A stretch of 64,000 nucleotides of DNA from assembly GCA_949358305.1 (NCBI GenBank), contig OX442318.1:13872517-13936516 (forward strand), in the 5' to 3' direction. This document shows positions 26,491 through 38,096 of the stretch, one piece after another. The translations under genes were made by a program, and so were the position numbers. This DNA comes from Strigamia acuminata (Eukaryota; Arthropoda; Chilopoda; Geophilomorpha; Linotaeniidae). Every line of letters begins with the position of its first letter. The stretch's first letter is position 1. Below the pieces are notes generated by a model. It worked only from the letters and a program-made list of their open reading frames with translations. It searched no databases and was not told the DNA's origin.

Positions 26491-27000
26491 AGAGAGTTTG
26501 CGGGATTCATTTTTCCCTTACAGTTAAACACTATACGGTATAAAAATAGTGTAAGGGAAAAATGATAAAATAGAGAGTTTGCGGGCTGCATTTTTCCCTT
26601 ATCACTACACTATTTCACTATGTCACGTGATCACCAAAACTGTAGCAGTCTCTTTTGAAAAAAATTAGAGACAATTGTTGTATTTTACTGCTTCAAAACA
26701 ATGAAGCACCTTTATTATTGCGAATTAAAACCAAATGAAAGAGAAAACAATGATATAAACCTTAATACGTGCCCTTTGTGCGATCAAAGCGAAGAAATTA
26801 AAATGGCGGCGAATGAGGTCGTTGCTAATCCAAATTTAAAGGCTCTGTGACGTAAATAGTGGAAAACTACCGGATTGGCTGCGCTATATTTTAATTTAGT
26901 GTTCAAAACGATACACTAAACATTTTTCCCTTACGATATGGCACTGAAATAGTGTAAGGGAAAAATAGTGTAAGGGAAAAATGCATCCCGCAAACTCTCT
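26491..27000. mobile_element. MITE with AGAGAGTTTGCGGG termini
   Basis: The outer ends are AGAGAGTTTGCGGGATTCAT and a mirrored copy ending CCCGCAAACTCTCT at 27000. A second left end begins at 26572, so the element is either nested or has a duplicated terminus. Both termini continue into TTTTTCCCTTA / TAGTGTAAGGGAAAAA repeats. AAT stands on both sides, which may be a short target duplication. A small ATG frame lies inside (26701-26850). Confidence 0.65.
26701..26850 (+). CDS. Small ORF inside MITE, unknown
   Basis: An ATG-to-TGA frame of 49 codons in the centre of the element at 26491-27000. It contains a CPLC pair preceded by HLYYC, which loosely resembles a zinc-binding loop, and it is rich in charged residues. 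No family was recognised and there is no sign of a second exon. It may be a relic of the first exon of the parent transposase, or chance. Confidence 0.2.
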   Translation: MKHLYYCELKPNERENNDINLNTCPLCDQSEEIKMAANEVVANPNLKAL

Positions 27001-27584
27001 AATATCCATCAGCAAAACTATTGAATAACGTCGCTAACAGTACCCGAATGGTTCAAAACATTACATTGAAATTATGTATTTTGAAATGTATTTTGAAATG
27101 TATTTTGAAATGCAATCATGGTCCTGTCCAAACGCACAATTGAGTCCACTTTACCCTTTACATATGACGAATAACACACTTTCTGGGGTCATGGAATGGC
27201 ATTATAGCGCATTTTGGCTGTCTGATTCCCCAGAAAAGTGATTACGAACGCACCCCTGGACCTCAAAACTTCATCTTTTGAAGTCCAAATTAGGCCTAGC
27301 ACTTACGTATTGCTTGGACCCATCTTAAACGACATGCCCAGCATTTGTTTTCTTGTCAATATTTCTTCCAGCTGTCTTATTTTTTATTACCCTAAGAGAC
27401 CTGTCAACAATTTAATTCATGCAAATGCTTGACCACTGGGACTGTGTGATACCCAAGCCATTCAGACTTTCCAATAAACAGACCAGTTGTCCTTCAAACG
27501 AATTTCAATACGAAGGAAAACTGGTTCATGACAAATGATATATTGAATTCTGTGAACTGCATAAAGTGAAAACAATATACAGTA

Positions 27585-27764
27585 CAGTCGAAACTCTTTA
27601 TAACGAATGGCAAGGGACTCGAAAAATCAATTCGTTATAACGAGAAGTTGTTACATCGAAATTTTTTAACGTAGTGTTCTATGGCCAGTCAACCAAACCG
27701 GCCATTTTTAGGTATTCGTTATATCGATAATTCGTTATATCGCGATTCGAGTTTCAACTCTATT
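27585..27764. mobile_element. Short pogo/Tigger-like MITE
   Basis: The left end CAGTCGAAACTCTTTATAAC is mirrored on the right as GAGTTGAAACTCG... (reading the other strand from about 27764). Both flank ATAACGAAT/ATTCGTTAT repeats. Ends of this CAGTNRAANCTC + TATAACGA type are known from pogo-like elements. Related scraps occur at 39885-39915 and 40670-40760. No transposase. Confidence 0.5.
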
Positions 27765-28355
27765 GTAAAATATATTTTTAAACCACATGGGAAAAGACCA
27801 AGACGCTTGTCCACTTTGCATTATTCAGCTCGCATTATACCGTCATCCGATTGGTCCCCCTATCTCCTTCCCGGACCAGCAACTCCCTCTGGGAAGCTGG
27901 AGTTGCACTATCGGTGCTTGGCCAGCCTCGTATCCTTTAGACATGCCTTAACGGTCACATATTTCTAGTTTTCCACTATTGGTTCCAATACAATTGAGCT
28001 CAAGTGAATTCAATTTATTAAAAGTGATTTTCTTTTTATTCCCTCGTGCCCAGTCGCGACTCGCGAGCGATTACGTAGTGCATCGAGTAAATGTGACTTT
28101 AAGAGGCCTTTCGGGTTTTCATCTTAAGCATAAACAGAGCTTTTGAAGACATGAAACACACGATACGACGTATCTCCACGTTGATGGTTAATATGAAGAA
28201 CGAAAGCTGAAGTAAGGTAGAAAATGTAGTCAACTGGAAGATGAATAAAATCGAAAATGTGCCTAGAAAGTAATGGAAAAAAGAACGAACCTGCTGCCCC
28301 TGGCCTCGCGGCTGCACAGCATTTACTGCGGGAATTCTCGTATCATTTACGCACA

Positions 28356-28490
28356 AAAAGTATCACTTTTGCATTAAAAGTATCACTTTTGCATTAAAAG
28401 TATCACTTTTGCATTAAAAGTATCACTTTTGCATTAAAAGTATCACTTTTGCATTAAAAGTATCACTTTGCATTAAAAGTATCACTTTTA
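28356..28490. repeat. 20-bp minisatellite of small hairpins
   Basis: Seven units of AAAAGTATCACTTTTGCATT (the sixth is one base short, the last partial). Each unit contains AAAAGT-ATC-ACTTTT, a perfect 6-bp stem with a 3-base loop, so the array is a string of identical small hairpins. Confidence 0.9.
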
Positions 28491-31400
28491 AACAAAATCG
28501 ATCATTTTGCACATAATTATGCAGTTTTTGTCAATGCAACAATCCACGGAACTGAGGACCCTAAATAGGTCATGCCACAAAAACCACTACTTTAATAAGA
28601 AATTTAATTAGAAAAATTTAACCATGACGCTTATTACTCCCACCACAGCACTACTCACAAGTGAGCAGTACATTTCTTTATTAGACCAACACCAATCACT
28701 TGATACTTGATACAATCAAGTCTGCAGCGACCCCAAATCAAATACCAAACAAAACAAAAATACCAATTAAATTCCATTACACAAAAAAAAAAATAATCTT
28801 TTACTTCCCATGAAAAAGCCAATACGTCACTCTTGCACTAAAGCAATTGGAAAAGCACATCTCACTAAAGAAAATTGAAGCAAAACAAAGGGGCAATTGA
28901 TATTGATTAATGCCGCAATACATTTGCTTGGCACCAAGATAACACTGCAAATAAAGCTCTTAGACAACATTTGCACACAGACGGGCGTGAAGATGACGAG
29001 TTGTCAAAAGAAACCCCCTTTTTACGAGCACAAAACCTCTTATGGAAGTTATGTCTCTTGCAAAACATCATTCTTCACACAGCCACCAGAAGCGGCCATA
29101 AAACTACCTCTTCGCATAGAGCGCCCACAACTCGTAAATATCAACAACGCCAACATACATGCAACAGGAGAACACTCATAACCAGTGGACCGCTTTAAAA
29201 CCCCATTGCTCAACTCTCCTGTCGAAATACGCTACTACCTACACTTGACGGTGCGGAATATAAATTTCAATCAATATAAACTCGGCAGCTTTTCGATAAT
29301 TCATGACTTTGTTCCCAAGTACTTACTGCGCTTCTTTTTTTAGATTCTTTACAGCTTCTGCTTTGTTTACACTTCGCCTATTGTGAAACTCTTAGGCCAA
29401 CTATCTCACACATGTCCTGTAACTTTTACATACACTTGATTTAAACATTTAATTTTATAATTTTAATTTGACATAAAATGTAAAATTTCGTTTACAGATT
29501 TGAATTAAATTAACACGACCTAGAAATTGATCTCAATAAAAGAAACGTGTAAATTGACGTAATACTCTGTACAACGTGTTAAAATTGGTTGAAATGTGTA
29601 AATAGAATGTTAAAATTGGTTGAAATGTGTAAATAGAACGTTAAAATTGGTTGAAATGAATTAGCAAATGTGTAAAAATGAGTAAAACTGGTTGAAATGG
29701 GTTTTAAAAAATGTAAAATTGAGTAAACCCGGTTAAAATCGAAAAAAAATAAAAAAAAAAAAAACCGAAATATTAATCATTCAATTTATTTTTATTTTTG
29801 GCAAAACCCATTTTTCATTTCGCCGAAAACAGCAAGCCGGTTTGAAATTCAGCAAAACGGGACATGACCGAATTGACCTTACAACGTAAAAAGTCACATA
29901 GTCAGAATTCAACTTGACTAATTAATTCAATTCCAACTATTAAGTCAAAATATGAATTGTTCTGTGAACAAAGTTTTGTTAAAAGAATTTCAAATTATGA
30001 CACTAATTTAGAGCTAAGTTTTCGATAACTACACAAGTATGATTGCACCGCAAGAGCAAAATGAATTAAGATCCTACAACAAAATGTAAAAAACCACCTC
30101 GTATTTTTAACCTTTGAACTGTGCGCACACATCAAAGTGTCACACCGAACGTGCGCAATCTGCACGTGTGAGTTTCCTCAAGCCGCACTCATCACCATCA
30201 TCTCGGGAAGATGCAAACAAAGTTTGCGAACATCAAACACGATAAAAGAGATGAATAACTCAAGTTTGCTGATGATCTGGCCTTCAATGGGCACAGAGTC
30301 CAGTTATCGTCTTCCCAACTCGCTTTTACCGCTTGGTTATTGACATCCATGTCACACCGCATTGGACGCCGTGCAATTCCCTCGTCTGGAAATATGTCAC
30401 AAACAGACTCCTCCATTTTTGCACTCGTGTTTAACCCCACTTCCCGTCAAATGAGAACAAAATAGTCAGCGCTAAAAATGGGATCCAGTCCTTCTCTCTT
30501 CAGCTACTGAAACTACTAACAACAACTAAACGACGAAAATGCCGAACATATGAGTTTTGGAATGCACCCTGTGGTGTAGCTGGAACTTTTGCCGCCCGGG
30601 CGGTCCCTGAGTTTGCTGCCTCTCAATACACACCAAAGTACTATAAAAAGTCAAAACGACCTAGAGCAGCGTTTCCCAAACTGTGAGGCGCGAGCTGGTT
30701 TTTGGTGGGACGCAACCGCAAAATTGCAACAATCTAACTAACTTGTAGACATGACGCCCCCCTGGAATAGTGCACTACAATTATTTTTTGCAAACTTATG
30801 TAAAATTTTATGCAAAATTTCTTTTTTTTTCTTTCTTTTTTTCTTTTTTGTAGTTCATTTTTGAAAAATTTAATGCACCGGTAGATGAAGTGGGGCGCGG
30901 AAGATCGCCTTGCTTAAAAATGGGTTGCGATGCTAAAAAGTTTGAGAACCCCTGACCTAGAGGAAATAAAATTGTTTCGAGTGAAAAATATAGCCGCCAA
31001 AAAAGTGCTGCCCAAGGTGGACTGTCCCCTCTGCCCACCTCGGATGTCCGAAATTTTGGAAAGGAAATCGTTTCTTCGACATTCATAACTTCGACATAAA
31101 ATTCTTAGGCACATTTAAAAGAAAACCATTTCTCCCACGTTCACTTCTTCGACTGCATCAGTTCTTCGATTACCGTTTCTTGTGTTCCATCGATCACGTC
31201 GCAGTATCATCGATTATTATTATATTATTACCGTATTATATTTTATATTATATTATATTTTCCAGAAAGTTAAAATCCAGATTTTATTTATCCGAATTAC
31301 CGTGAGCATTTACATGTCCCTAGTTTTCTAGTAAACATGACGCCACATGTGAATTACCCAAAATGCATTCGATTATCTGAAACAACAAAATCTATTTCAG

Positions 31401-33651
31401 CCCCTAAAGAAATCAAATTTTGACACTGGAAATCGTGTTTTTAGCTCATTTCACATCGTTTTCGGTACTAAGTGTTGTTAGTACAACGGCCTAACGTATC
31501 TTTACTACAATGTGACAATATTAAAATCATAATTTTTTAATTTTACAAGCAGTTTTCAATGCGCAAAACGCCCAAAATCTACCTCGTATAACTGGAATTT
31601 AGTTTTCCGAATAAGTTGTTATTTTCTGGAAAACTTTCCTTTACATGATCAGTTTTCCAGAAAAGTAAAATTTGCATTTTCATTTATCCAGATAACTGGT
31701 TACATGTAAACATGGCAAAAAATACAAATTTACTAACCTGTCAATCAGAATTGACTATAAAGTAGATTACAGATGTGGGTCAGTATCAAAACATAACACT
31801 ATTTATTATTATCGAAAGCCCTTTCAAACTCCTGTTTCGACATAGTGATGCCCCACCTCCGTGCCTTAGTGTTTATTAGTATGTCATCCATTCTTTCCTT
31901 AGCCATTATAGAATATCGATAGATACTTTCCTCTGAATTTCCAGTCATTATTGACCTCCGAAGTAAATTTATTGATTTCCTTCTGTTCCACTTTAATAAG
32001 TGAAATAGTATTGACATTTTTGAGCACATTGTTTTTTTGCCAACGATCCTTTAATCAATGTAACATTTTCCTCTTTTTATTATCCGAAGGCTTCAGCCTG
32101 CCAGATGGGCTGTAACAGGTTCCTAAATAAGAATATCAAGTGGAGTGATGCTTTCACATCTGCACTTAACAGTGCAGTTTACGAAGCCAATTAGAACGCT
32201 TGCCAAACTCGAATGCCCTCATCCCTCCCTTCAAATAGTTTGCAAAGAAACTTTTTTCTTGGCAAAAATTCTGCTTGTCTCTTTGCAGCTTTAACTAGGA
32301 AAAAATTGATGAAAACATGCATTCATGAATTTGATTTTATGCATGGCTATCACATGGAATAATAAAGTGCAATGCCAAGCATCCAGAATATATCACTCTG
32401 ATTTCTTGCTCTGTATATCAAGTGATGGCTTCTTTTCAATCTTACACATGAATGATCCGTGAGCGTTAATCAGAAGACTTCTAGTGCCAACCGGACCAAA
32501 TGCACTAAACTGTAATATGAAGAAAAACTTCGCTTGGAATAAGCTTAGAAAGTTAAAATGAAACAAAATTCTATTATCCTACAAGTATTAGCATAATTAT
32601 CGATAGAAACCCACTATCTGCTTGTTCCATTGGTTTCATTCAATAGTTATGGTTTCTGCAGAGAAAGAACTTCCGTGTTTCGACGTTCTTGCGGACTCCC
32701 CTGGGATACACGTCAGTCGAGCTAATGGGACCTCTGCTTCTACATTTTCCTTTTTCTTTTCTTATCTCTTTTGCTCCGCTTTTTTCTCATTACTTTGTCT
32801 TTCTTTTGCCGTTTTACGTATCGGTTGGTTTTCTCACAAAAAAACCCCGTACTGTATTGTAAGACTGCATTCCAATGTATGAGTGTAACGTTTACCAAAT
32901 TCAATATTCTAGAAATAATAAATAATACCTACGAGTGGAGCATGCACCTTGTAGGCAATTTAAACTCGTGTTATTATCAGAATATTACAGTTTGTACTAC
33001 GGCCTTAATATCTGCTTGTGCCGATAAGTCCTATTCTCCCGCTCTTCGACCTTTAAGCCTACGGGTGGCAATGCAACTCTAGTGCACCACTTTATCTGCA
33101 TTAAAATTGTAATGTTTTGCTTCGTTTTCATGAAAAACTACTTGCTCTACAGAGATAACAATACCATATTCAATTTTGGCGTCTGTGGGTTTGAAGATGA
33201 GGGTTGGTTACTCATTCTATGGATGGGAGTTCTCATAGAATATCTGCCCACGCTCTTATAGATCTGGTCGAGCTGAATCGAATAGAAGAAAAATTGATCG
33301 GGACACAAATGTTTAGTAAGATATGATTGGTAGAACACGAGTCTTTAATATAGCTATTGATATATAGTTGATAAGACAATATAAATGGCACGGGGCTTCA
33401 TTTGGTTGCTAATCTAGAGATGTTTATTGTTTGTCTATCTGTGTCACACTTAAATTGGATTGGAAAGAAAAATATATATATATATATTTTTTTTTTTTAC
33501 TAATTTTGTACTGGTGTCAGTTATATTGTTGCGTGTCTCAGTCACACTGTGAACCGTGCGACTTTGATGCGCCATTTTAATATGAATAATTTTTAACTCC
33601 CTCACCAGAGTGCGCTTGAATCTATTACACATGATAATGCAGCATCGGCTA
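28491..33651. other. Gene-poor DNA with a 31-bp repeat
   Basis: The only clear structure is at 29578-29705: about four units of GTTAAAATTGGTTGAAATG followed by TGTAAATAGAA. Two minus-strand ATG frames have protein-like composition but no recognised domain: 31799-32029 (76 codons) and the ATG-led frame at 30412 down to about 30198 (followed by a weak GTAAAAG donor near 30320). A low-confidence first exon is possible for the latter. Confidence 0.35.
31799..32029 (-). CDS. Hypothetical small ORF
   Basis: An ATG-initiated frame of 76 codons ending at TTATTA... near 31799. The product would be basic and largely helical, with a KWNRRKSINLLRRS stretch and an ITMSKQEFERAFD end. I do not recognise it. 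No neighbouring exon, promoter or polyadenylation site supports it, and it could be a fragment of an old element. Confidence 0.2.
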   Translation of the reverse strand: MCSKMSILFHLLKWNRRKSINLLRRSIMTGNSEESIYRYSIMAKERMDDILINTKARRWGITMSKQEFERAFDNNK

Positions 33652-34730
33652 ACAAAGAGACAGCAGGAGTGTGTAATCCACAATTGTTTAAATTTTTTAA
33701 ACATATAGTATTGTTATTATCTAAACAGTCAATACTTTTTTTATTTAAATGCACCTCTCTCTCACATTCTTACAAACAGTTACAACACACAGAATTATTT
33801 ACTGTATGTTGTATCCCTAACTTTTTATTTTTTGAGTAAAAAGGCCAATTTTATCAATACACTTGTGAATAGGCTGCTGTTCTAGAACTAGTTCTAAGGA
33901 CATTTGACATGTGACGTCATAACTATTCACAAGTTCTAAGATGTCTGCCCCAAGGAGGATATGAACAACAGCTGGCAACTGCATTTTCCAAATAAACACT
34001 TTTTTCATTTCCGATTTCAACGTTACAACAACATCGGAATATCAACTAAACAGCAACTTCCAGAAATTACACATTAATAAGCTAAAACATTAAAAGTAAC
34101 TGTATTTCAAATTAATGTTGTAATAAATTATTTTCACTATCAGCAACAAATTGTTAGTATTTTCTTATTTATTTAGAGAAAATGATGAGAATGCTTCAAA
34201 TTTATTCATGTAAACAAATTGGCAAAAGCAAAATAAATATTTGATTTAATACATTTACTGTATAAGACAAACACAAATAAATATGTCCAAATTATTTAAA
34301 TATTCAAACAACTTTAAGAAGTTATTAATGAATAAATCCTGGAAATTGCTGTTTAGTTGTTCTAATGTTGAAATATGAAAAGAAAAGTGTATATTTGGAA
34401 AATGCACTTACCAGCTGTTGTTCATATCCTCCACAGGCAGATATCTTGGAACTTGTGAATAGTTATGATGTCACATGTCACATGTCCTTAGAACTAGTTC
34501 TGGAACAGCAGCCTATTCACCAAGTGCATTGATAAAATTGACCTTTTTACTCAAAAAATAAAAAGTTAGTGTTACAACACACAGTAAAGAATTGCATGTG
34601 TGGTAACTGCTTGTAACAATGTGAGAGAGAGGTGCATTTAAATAAAAAAGTATTGACTGTTTAAATAACAATACTATATGTTGAAAAAATTTAAACAATT
34701 GTGGATTACACACTCCTGCAGTCTCCTTGT
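33652..34730. mobile_element. 1.08-kb fold-back (palindromic) element
   Basis: The left half (33652 to about 34080) is the reverse complement of the right half (about 34330-34730) at roughly 90 percent. Shared words include GGAGTGTGTAATCCACAATT at the outside, GGTGCATTTAAAT, GAACTAGTTCTAAGGACAT, GGATATGAACAACAGCTGG and, near the centre, AACTAAACAGCAA. Only about 250 bases in the middle are unpaired. No transposase frame is present. The form fits a fold-back/long-TIR non-autonomous DNA element. Confidence 0.8.
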
Positions 34731-34902
34731 AAGTCAATTATCATGACGGAGATAATAGGAGTTGACTTGGTCGCGCACAACTCAAACAACGCCAGTTCTT
34801 CTCTGGGCTTAATCAGTCGCCTAGTTGCCTCGTTTGGAGGCAGGCACCACCAGTTAAGAAGCGCTTGCTTAACACAACATACTCGTAGACTGAACCGAGT
34901 AT

Positions 34903-35075
34903 TGTGGTGTTGTGATGTCGAGCATGATCACCAGGGGGCGATCATGGTCGGCAAGTTTATATAAGCTTGTAACACGTGACCGCAAGGCCACTTTCTCTAG
35001 AGTTGATGAGTAATAAAGATGCATCGTCGTTACTGCTAAAGCTGTGTATTATTTAATGGACATAACGACATTACA
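34903..35075 (+). repeat. 5' LTR of element A
   Basis: Starts TGTGGTGTTGTG and ends GACATTACA. It holds a TATA box (TATATAA at 34958-34964) and a polyadenylation signal AATAAA at 35012-35017, giving a compact U3-R-U5. Confidence 0.95.
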
Positions 35076-35077
35076 TT

Positions 35078-35095
35078 TGGCGACGAGGAATTGTG
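35078..35095 (+). other. Primer binding site, tRNA-Ser type
   Basis: Two bases after the LTR the text reads TGGCGACGAGGA, complementary to the 3' end of animal tRNA-Ser(GCU) (…TCCTCGTCGCCA). The match covers the first 12 bases and fades after that. Confidence 0.75.
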
Positions 35096-35201
35096 GACTA
35101 TTAGTGTGTTTGTGAACATTTTGGGACGGTTTGTGGACGTTTTGGGACGGTTTGTGAACATTTTAAATACTTTGTCGTTTGTTTTTTTGAGTGGAGCCAA
35201 G

Positions 35202-38096
35202 ATGGCGGAGCCCACGAGTGCTACGAGCTCAATGGCGGCAGTTTCGACTGGATGGATGCAAGCTACGGGTGTGTTACCGTTTGACATACATGGAGAATTA
35301 TCAACGCAGAGTCAGCGATGGACGCGTTGGCTCAACCGGTTGGAAGTATTCCTGACCGCGGCTGGGATTTCGGAGGACGCTCGTAAGATGGCGATGCTGC
35401 TGCATTATGTCGGCGAAGGAGTTTATGGTGTGTATGAAGCGATGCCCATCAAGGGAACGGACTATAAGACTACGTCGGAGATTTTAACGGCTCATTTTGC
35501 GCCGCAGAAAAATGAAGACTTCTGTATCTATACATTCCGAGCTAGTAAGCAAGAGAGTGGAGAATCGGTCGACCAGTTTTGTGCGCGCTTAAGAGGGTTG
35601 GCGGTAGGCTGTGATTACACGGATTTGGACAAGGAATTGAAAGCGCAGATTATCTTTGCTACGTCGATGGCAAAATTGCGTCGTCAAGCGCTGAGAGCTA
35701 CCGACTGGAAGTTGAAGGATTTGTTGGATGCGGCGCGTGGGTATGAGAGTTCGGAGTGGCAAGCTAAGAAAATGGAAGAGATTGGGAATTTTGAGCGGCC
35801 AATAGAAGTAAATTATGTTAAGAACAGTACTCCTAAGAGAGGAGATCGAGTACAGGGGCCGTTTAAAAGAGAAGGAGGTTCGCCGGGGCCGTCGAGGTTA
35901 TGTTTCAACTGCGGGCGTGCGTGGCCGCATCGTGAGGGATCGGTATGTCCAGCTAAGACGGTAAAATGCCACGGTTGCGGAAAGTTAGGACATTTTATCA
36001 GATTTTGTCGAGCGAAGCCAGCCGGAAGCGAGCGGAAGACGGTCGGAACTGTAAAGGCTGAGCTGGGAGAACAGTTGTATGACATCGAAGGAAATCCAAT
36101 TTTTGGAATTACAGTGGGCTCGATTGAAGCAAAACGCAAAATGCCGATGTTCGAAATCCTGATGGGGCGCTGTAAGATGAAGGTTGTGTTTGGATTGGAC
36201 TCTGGGGCGCATGTAAATGTGTTGAATCGGGAGGTGTATCGTTCAATTGTGCCATTGCCGAAATTGAGGGTTACTCAGGCGCGTTTGTTGCCGTATGGGC
36301 AAACTACTCCGTTGCCGTTGCTTGGGGTGTTATCGGCGACGTTGGAATATGGTGGCCGAAGCGTCGTTGCGGAGGTGTATGTGCCGGATGTGGAGGGGGG
36401 CTCTTTGTTGAGCTTTGACACTGCGACAGAGTTGGAATTAATTAAGGTGGTGCGAACAGTGGGAAGTATGGACATGAAAGAGGAGGTGTTGCTCAAATAT
36501 CCGGGGTTATTTCAGGGTGTTGGGAAGTCGAAAAATCATCTTGTGCATCTTCACGTCGACGAGAGTGTGGCCCCAGTGGCGCAACGTTACAGACCTATCC
36601 CGTTTAGTTTAAGGAGTAAAGTAGAGCGAGAGCTAGAGCGCATGGTTGCGGAAGGCATCATTGAAAGGGTGACGGAGGAGATGGGGCCGACGCCATGGGT
36701 GTCGCCCATTCATTGTGTGCGCAAGCCCAAGGATCCTGATCCTGAGGCCATTCGAATATGCATTGATGCACGGGAACTTAATTTTGCGATACAGCGGGTC
36801 CGCCACACATCGCCGAGACTGGAGGATGTTACGGCGTTGGCGGAGAATGCTACGATTTTCACGAAGTTGGACATGAAGCATGGATTTTATCAATTCGAGC
36901 TGGATGTGGCCTCGAGGGTCCTTACCACATTCGCGACGCATGTGGGCCTATTTAGGTTCCTGCGTTTATTTTTCGGCCTAAATTCTGCTTCGGAGATTTT
37001 CCAGGACAAGATACGACAGATTTTGGAGGGCCTGTTACAGATGTTGAACATTTTAGATGATATTTTCGTCGTTGGGAAGGGGCCGCCGGATCATAACGCG
37101 GCGGTGTACGCAGTCTTGGACAGGTTGTTGGAGGAGGGATTGACTCTTAATGCTCATAAATGTGAATTTGGGAGGTCGAAATTGGTGTTTTTCGGTCATG
37201 TGTTCTCGGAGCGTGGCATTGCTGCGGATCCGAAAAGAGTAGAAGCAATTAGGGCGATGAAGATGCCATCGAGCGTTTCGGAGGTGAAAAGTCTTTTAGG
37301 GATGATTGTGTACTGTGGGCGTTTCATTCCGAAGTTGGCTGATCGGACAAGGTCTTTGCGTGAATTGACGAAGGAATCGAGCGGCGAGTTTAAGTGGACT
37401 GAAGTGCATCAGGCGGCCTGGGACGCCATTATGGTTGAGCTGGGCGATGGAAAGATCATGGCCTATTACAGTCCACATGCAAGGTTGCATTTGACCGTTG
37501 ATGCTAGTCCGGTGGGCGTGGGGGCGATCCTTGCACAGGAGAAGGCGAGGGAGGAAGTGCAAGTGATCGCATACGCGAGCAGAGCTCTCTCCCAGGTTGA
37601 GACCCGCTACTCGCAAATAGAGCGCGAGATGGTGGCGGTGGTCTGGGCTGTGGAATTTTTTTATTTGTACCTTTTTAATAATTTTTTTATTCTTTTTACA
37701 GATCATCAACCTCTCGTAAGCATATTAAAGAACCGCAGAGCACGACCGTCGATACGTTTGGAGCGCCTCTGTGTGAGGGTTCAGCAGTATCGTTTTGAGG
37801 TGCGGCATACCAGAGGCAGCACCAACCCAAGCGATTATATGTCGCGCCACCCGCTGCCCATGACATCAGAGATGGGGGTGGCAATGCTCGAGATTATTGA
37901 GGAGCATGTGAATTTTGTGGTTCGCACACGGATACCGGCGTCGATGACAGTCGAGGAGGTTCTGCGAGAGACTGACTTGGATGAGGTTCTAAAAAAGGTG
38001 CGAGTTGCGTTGAGGAGTCAGATAATGGCCCACCCTTCACGTCACGTGAGTTTGCTGAATTTTTGGCGGACTTTGGGGTTCGTCATCATCGGGTGA
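35202..38096 (+). CDS. gag-pol: Gag-Pol of Ty3/Gypsy element A (integrase truncated)
   Basis: The first in-frame ATG (35202, context CAAGATGGC) starts a frame of 964 codons. Residues 1-230 are Gag-like. Two zinc knuckles follow, an irregular one from Cys234 and a regular C-x2-C-x4-H-x4-C from Cys256. The protease DSGA is at Asp333. Reverse transcriptase shows FFGLNSASEIFQD and an active site reading ILDD (Asp619-Asp620), with Ile where the family normally has Tyr. RNase H has TVDAS (Asp767) and a TDHQ motif. After the linker (EEVLRETDLDEVLKKV) the frame runs out of phase and stops. Gag and Pol share one frame, so no frameshift is needed between them. Whether ILDD is active is unknown. Confidence 0.93.
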   Translation: MAEPTSATSSMAAVSTGWMQATGVLPFDIHGELSTQSQRWTRWLNRLEVFLTAAGISEDARKMAMLLHYVGEGVYGVYEAMPIKGTDYKTTSEILTAHFAPQKNEDFCIYTFRASKQESGESVDQFCARLRGLAVGCDYTDLDKELKAQIIFATSMAKLRRQALRATDWKLKDLLDAARGYESSEWQAKKMEEIGNFERPIEVNYVKNSTPKRGDRVQGPFKREGGSPGPSRLCFNCGRAWPHREGSVCPAKTVKCHGCGKLGHFIRFCRAKPAGSERKTVGTVKAELGEQLYDIEGNPIFGITVGSIEAKRKMPMFEILMGRCKMKVVFGLDSGAHVNVLNREVYRSIVPLPKLRVTQARLLPYGQTTPLPLLGVLSATLEYGGRSVVAEVYVPDVEGGSLLSFDTATELELIKVVRTVGSMDMKEEVLLKYPGLFQGVGKSKNHLVHLHVDESVAPVAQRYRPIPFSLRSKVERELERMVAEGIIERVTEEMGPTPWVSPIHCVRKPKDPDPEAIRICIDARELNFAIQRVRHTSPRLEDVTALAENATIFTKLDMKHGFYQFELDVASRVLTTFATHVGLFRFLRLFFGLNSASEIFQDKIRQILEGLLQMLNILDDIFVVGKGPPDHNAAVYAVLDRLLEEGLTLNAHKCEFGRSKLVFFGHVFSERGIAADPKRVEAIRAMKMPSSVSEVKSLLGMIVYCGRFIPKLADRTRSLRELTKESSGEFKWTEVHQAAWDAIMVELGDGKIMAYYSPHARLHLTVDASPVGVGAILAQEKAREEVQVIAYASRALSQVETRYSQIEREMVAVVWAVEFFYLYLFNNFFILFTDHQPLVSILKNRRARPSIRLERLCVRVQQYRFEVRHTRGSTNPSDYMSRHPLPMTSEMGVAMLEIIEEHVNFVVRTRIPASMTVEEVLRETDLDEVLKKVRVALRSQIMAHPSRHVSLLNFWRTLGFVIIG

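Noticed and set aside
30255-30300. FADDLAF motif resembling a reverse transcriptase active site
   Set aside because: No flanking reverse transcriptase blocks in the same frame; judged a chance match.
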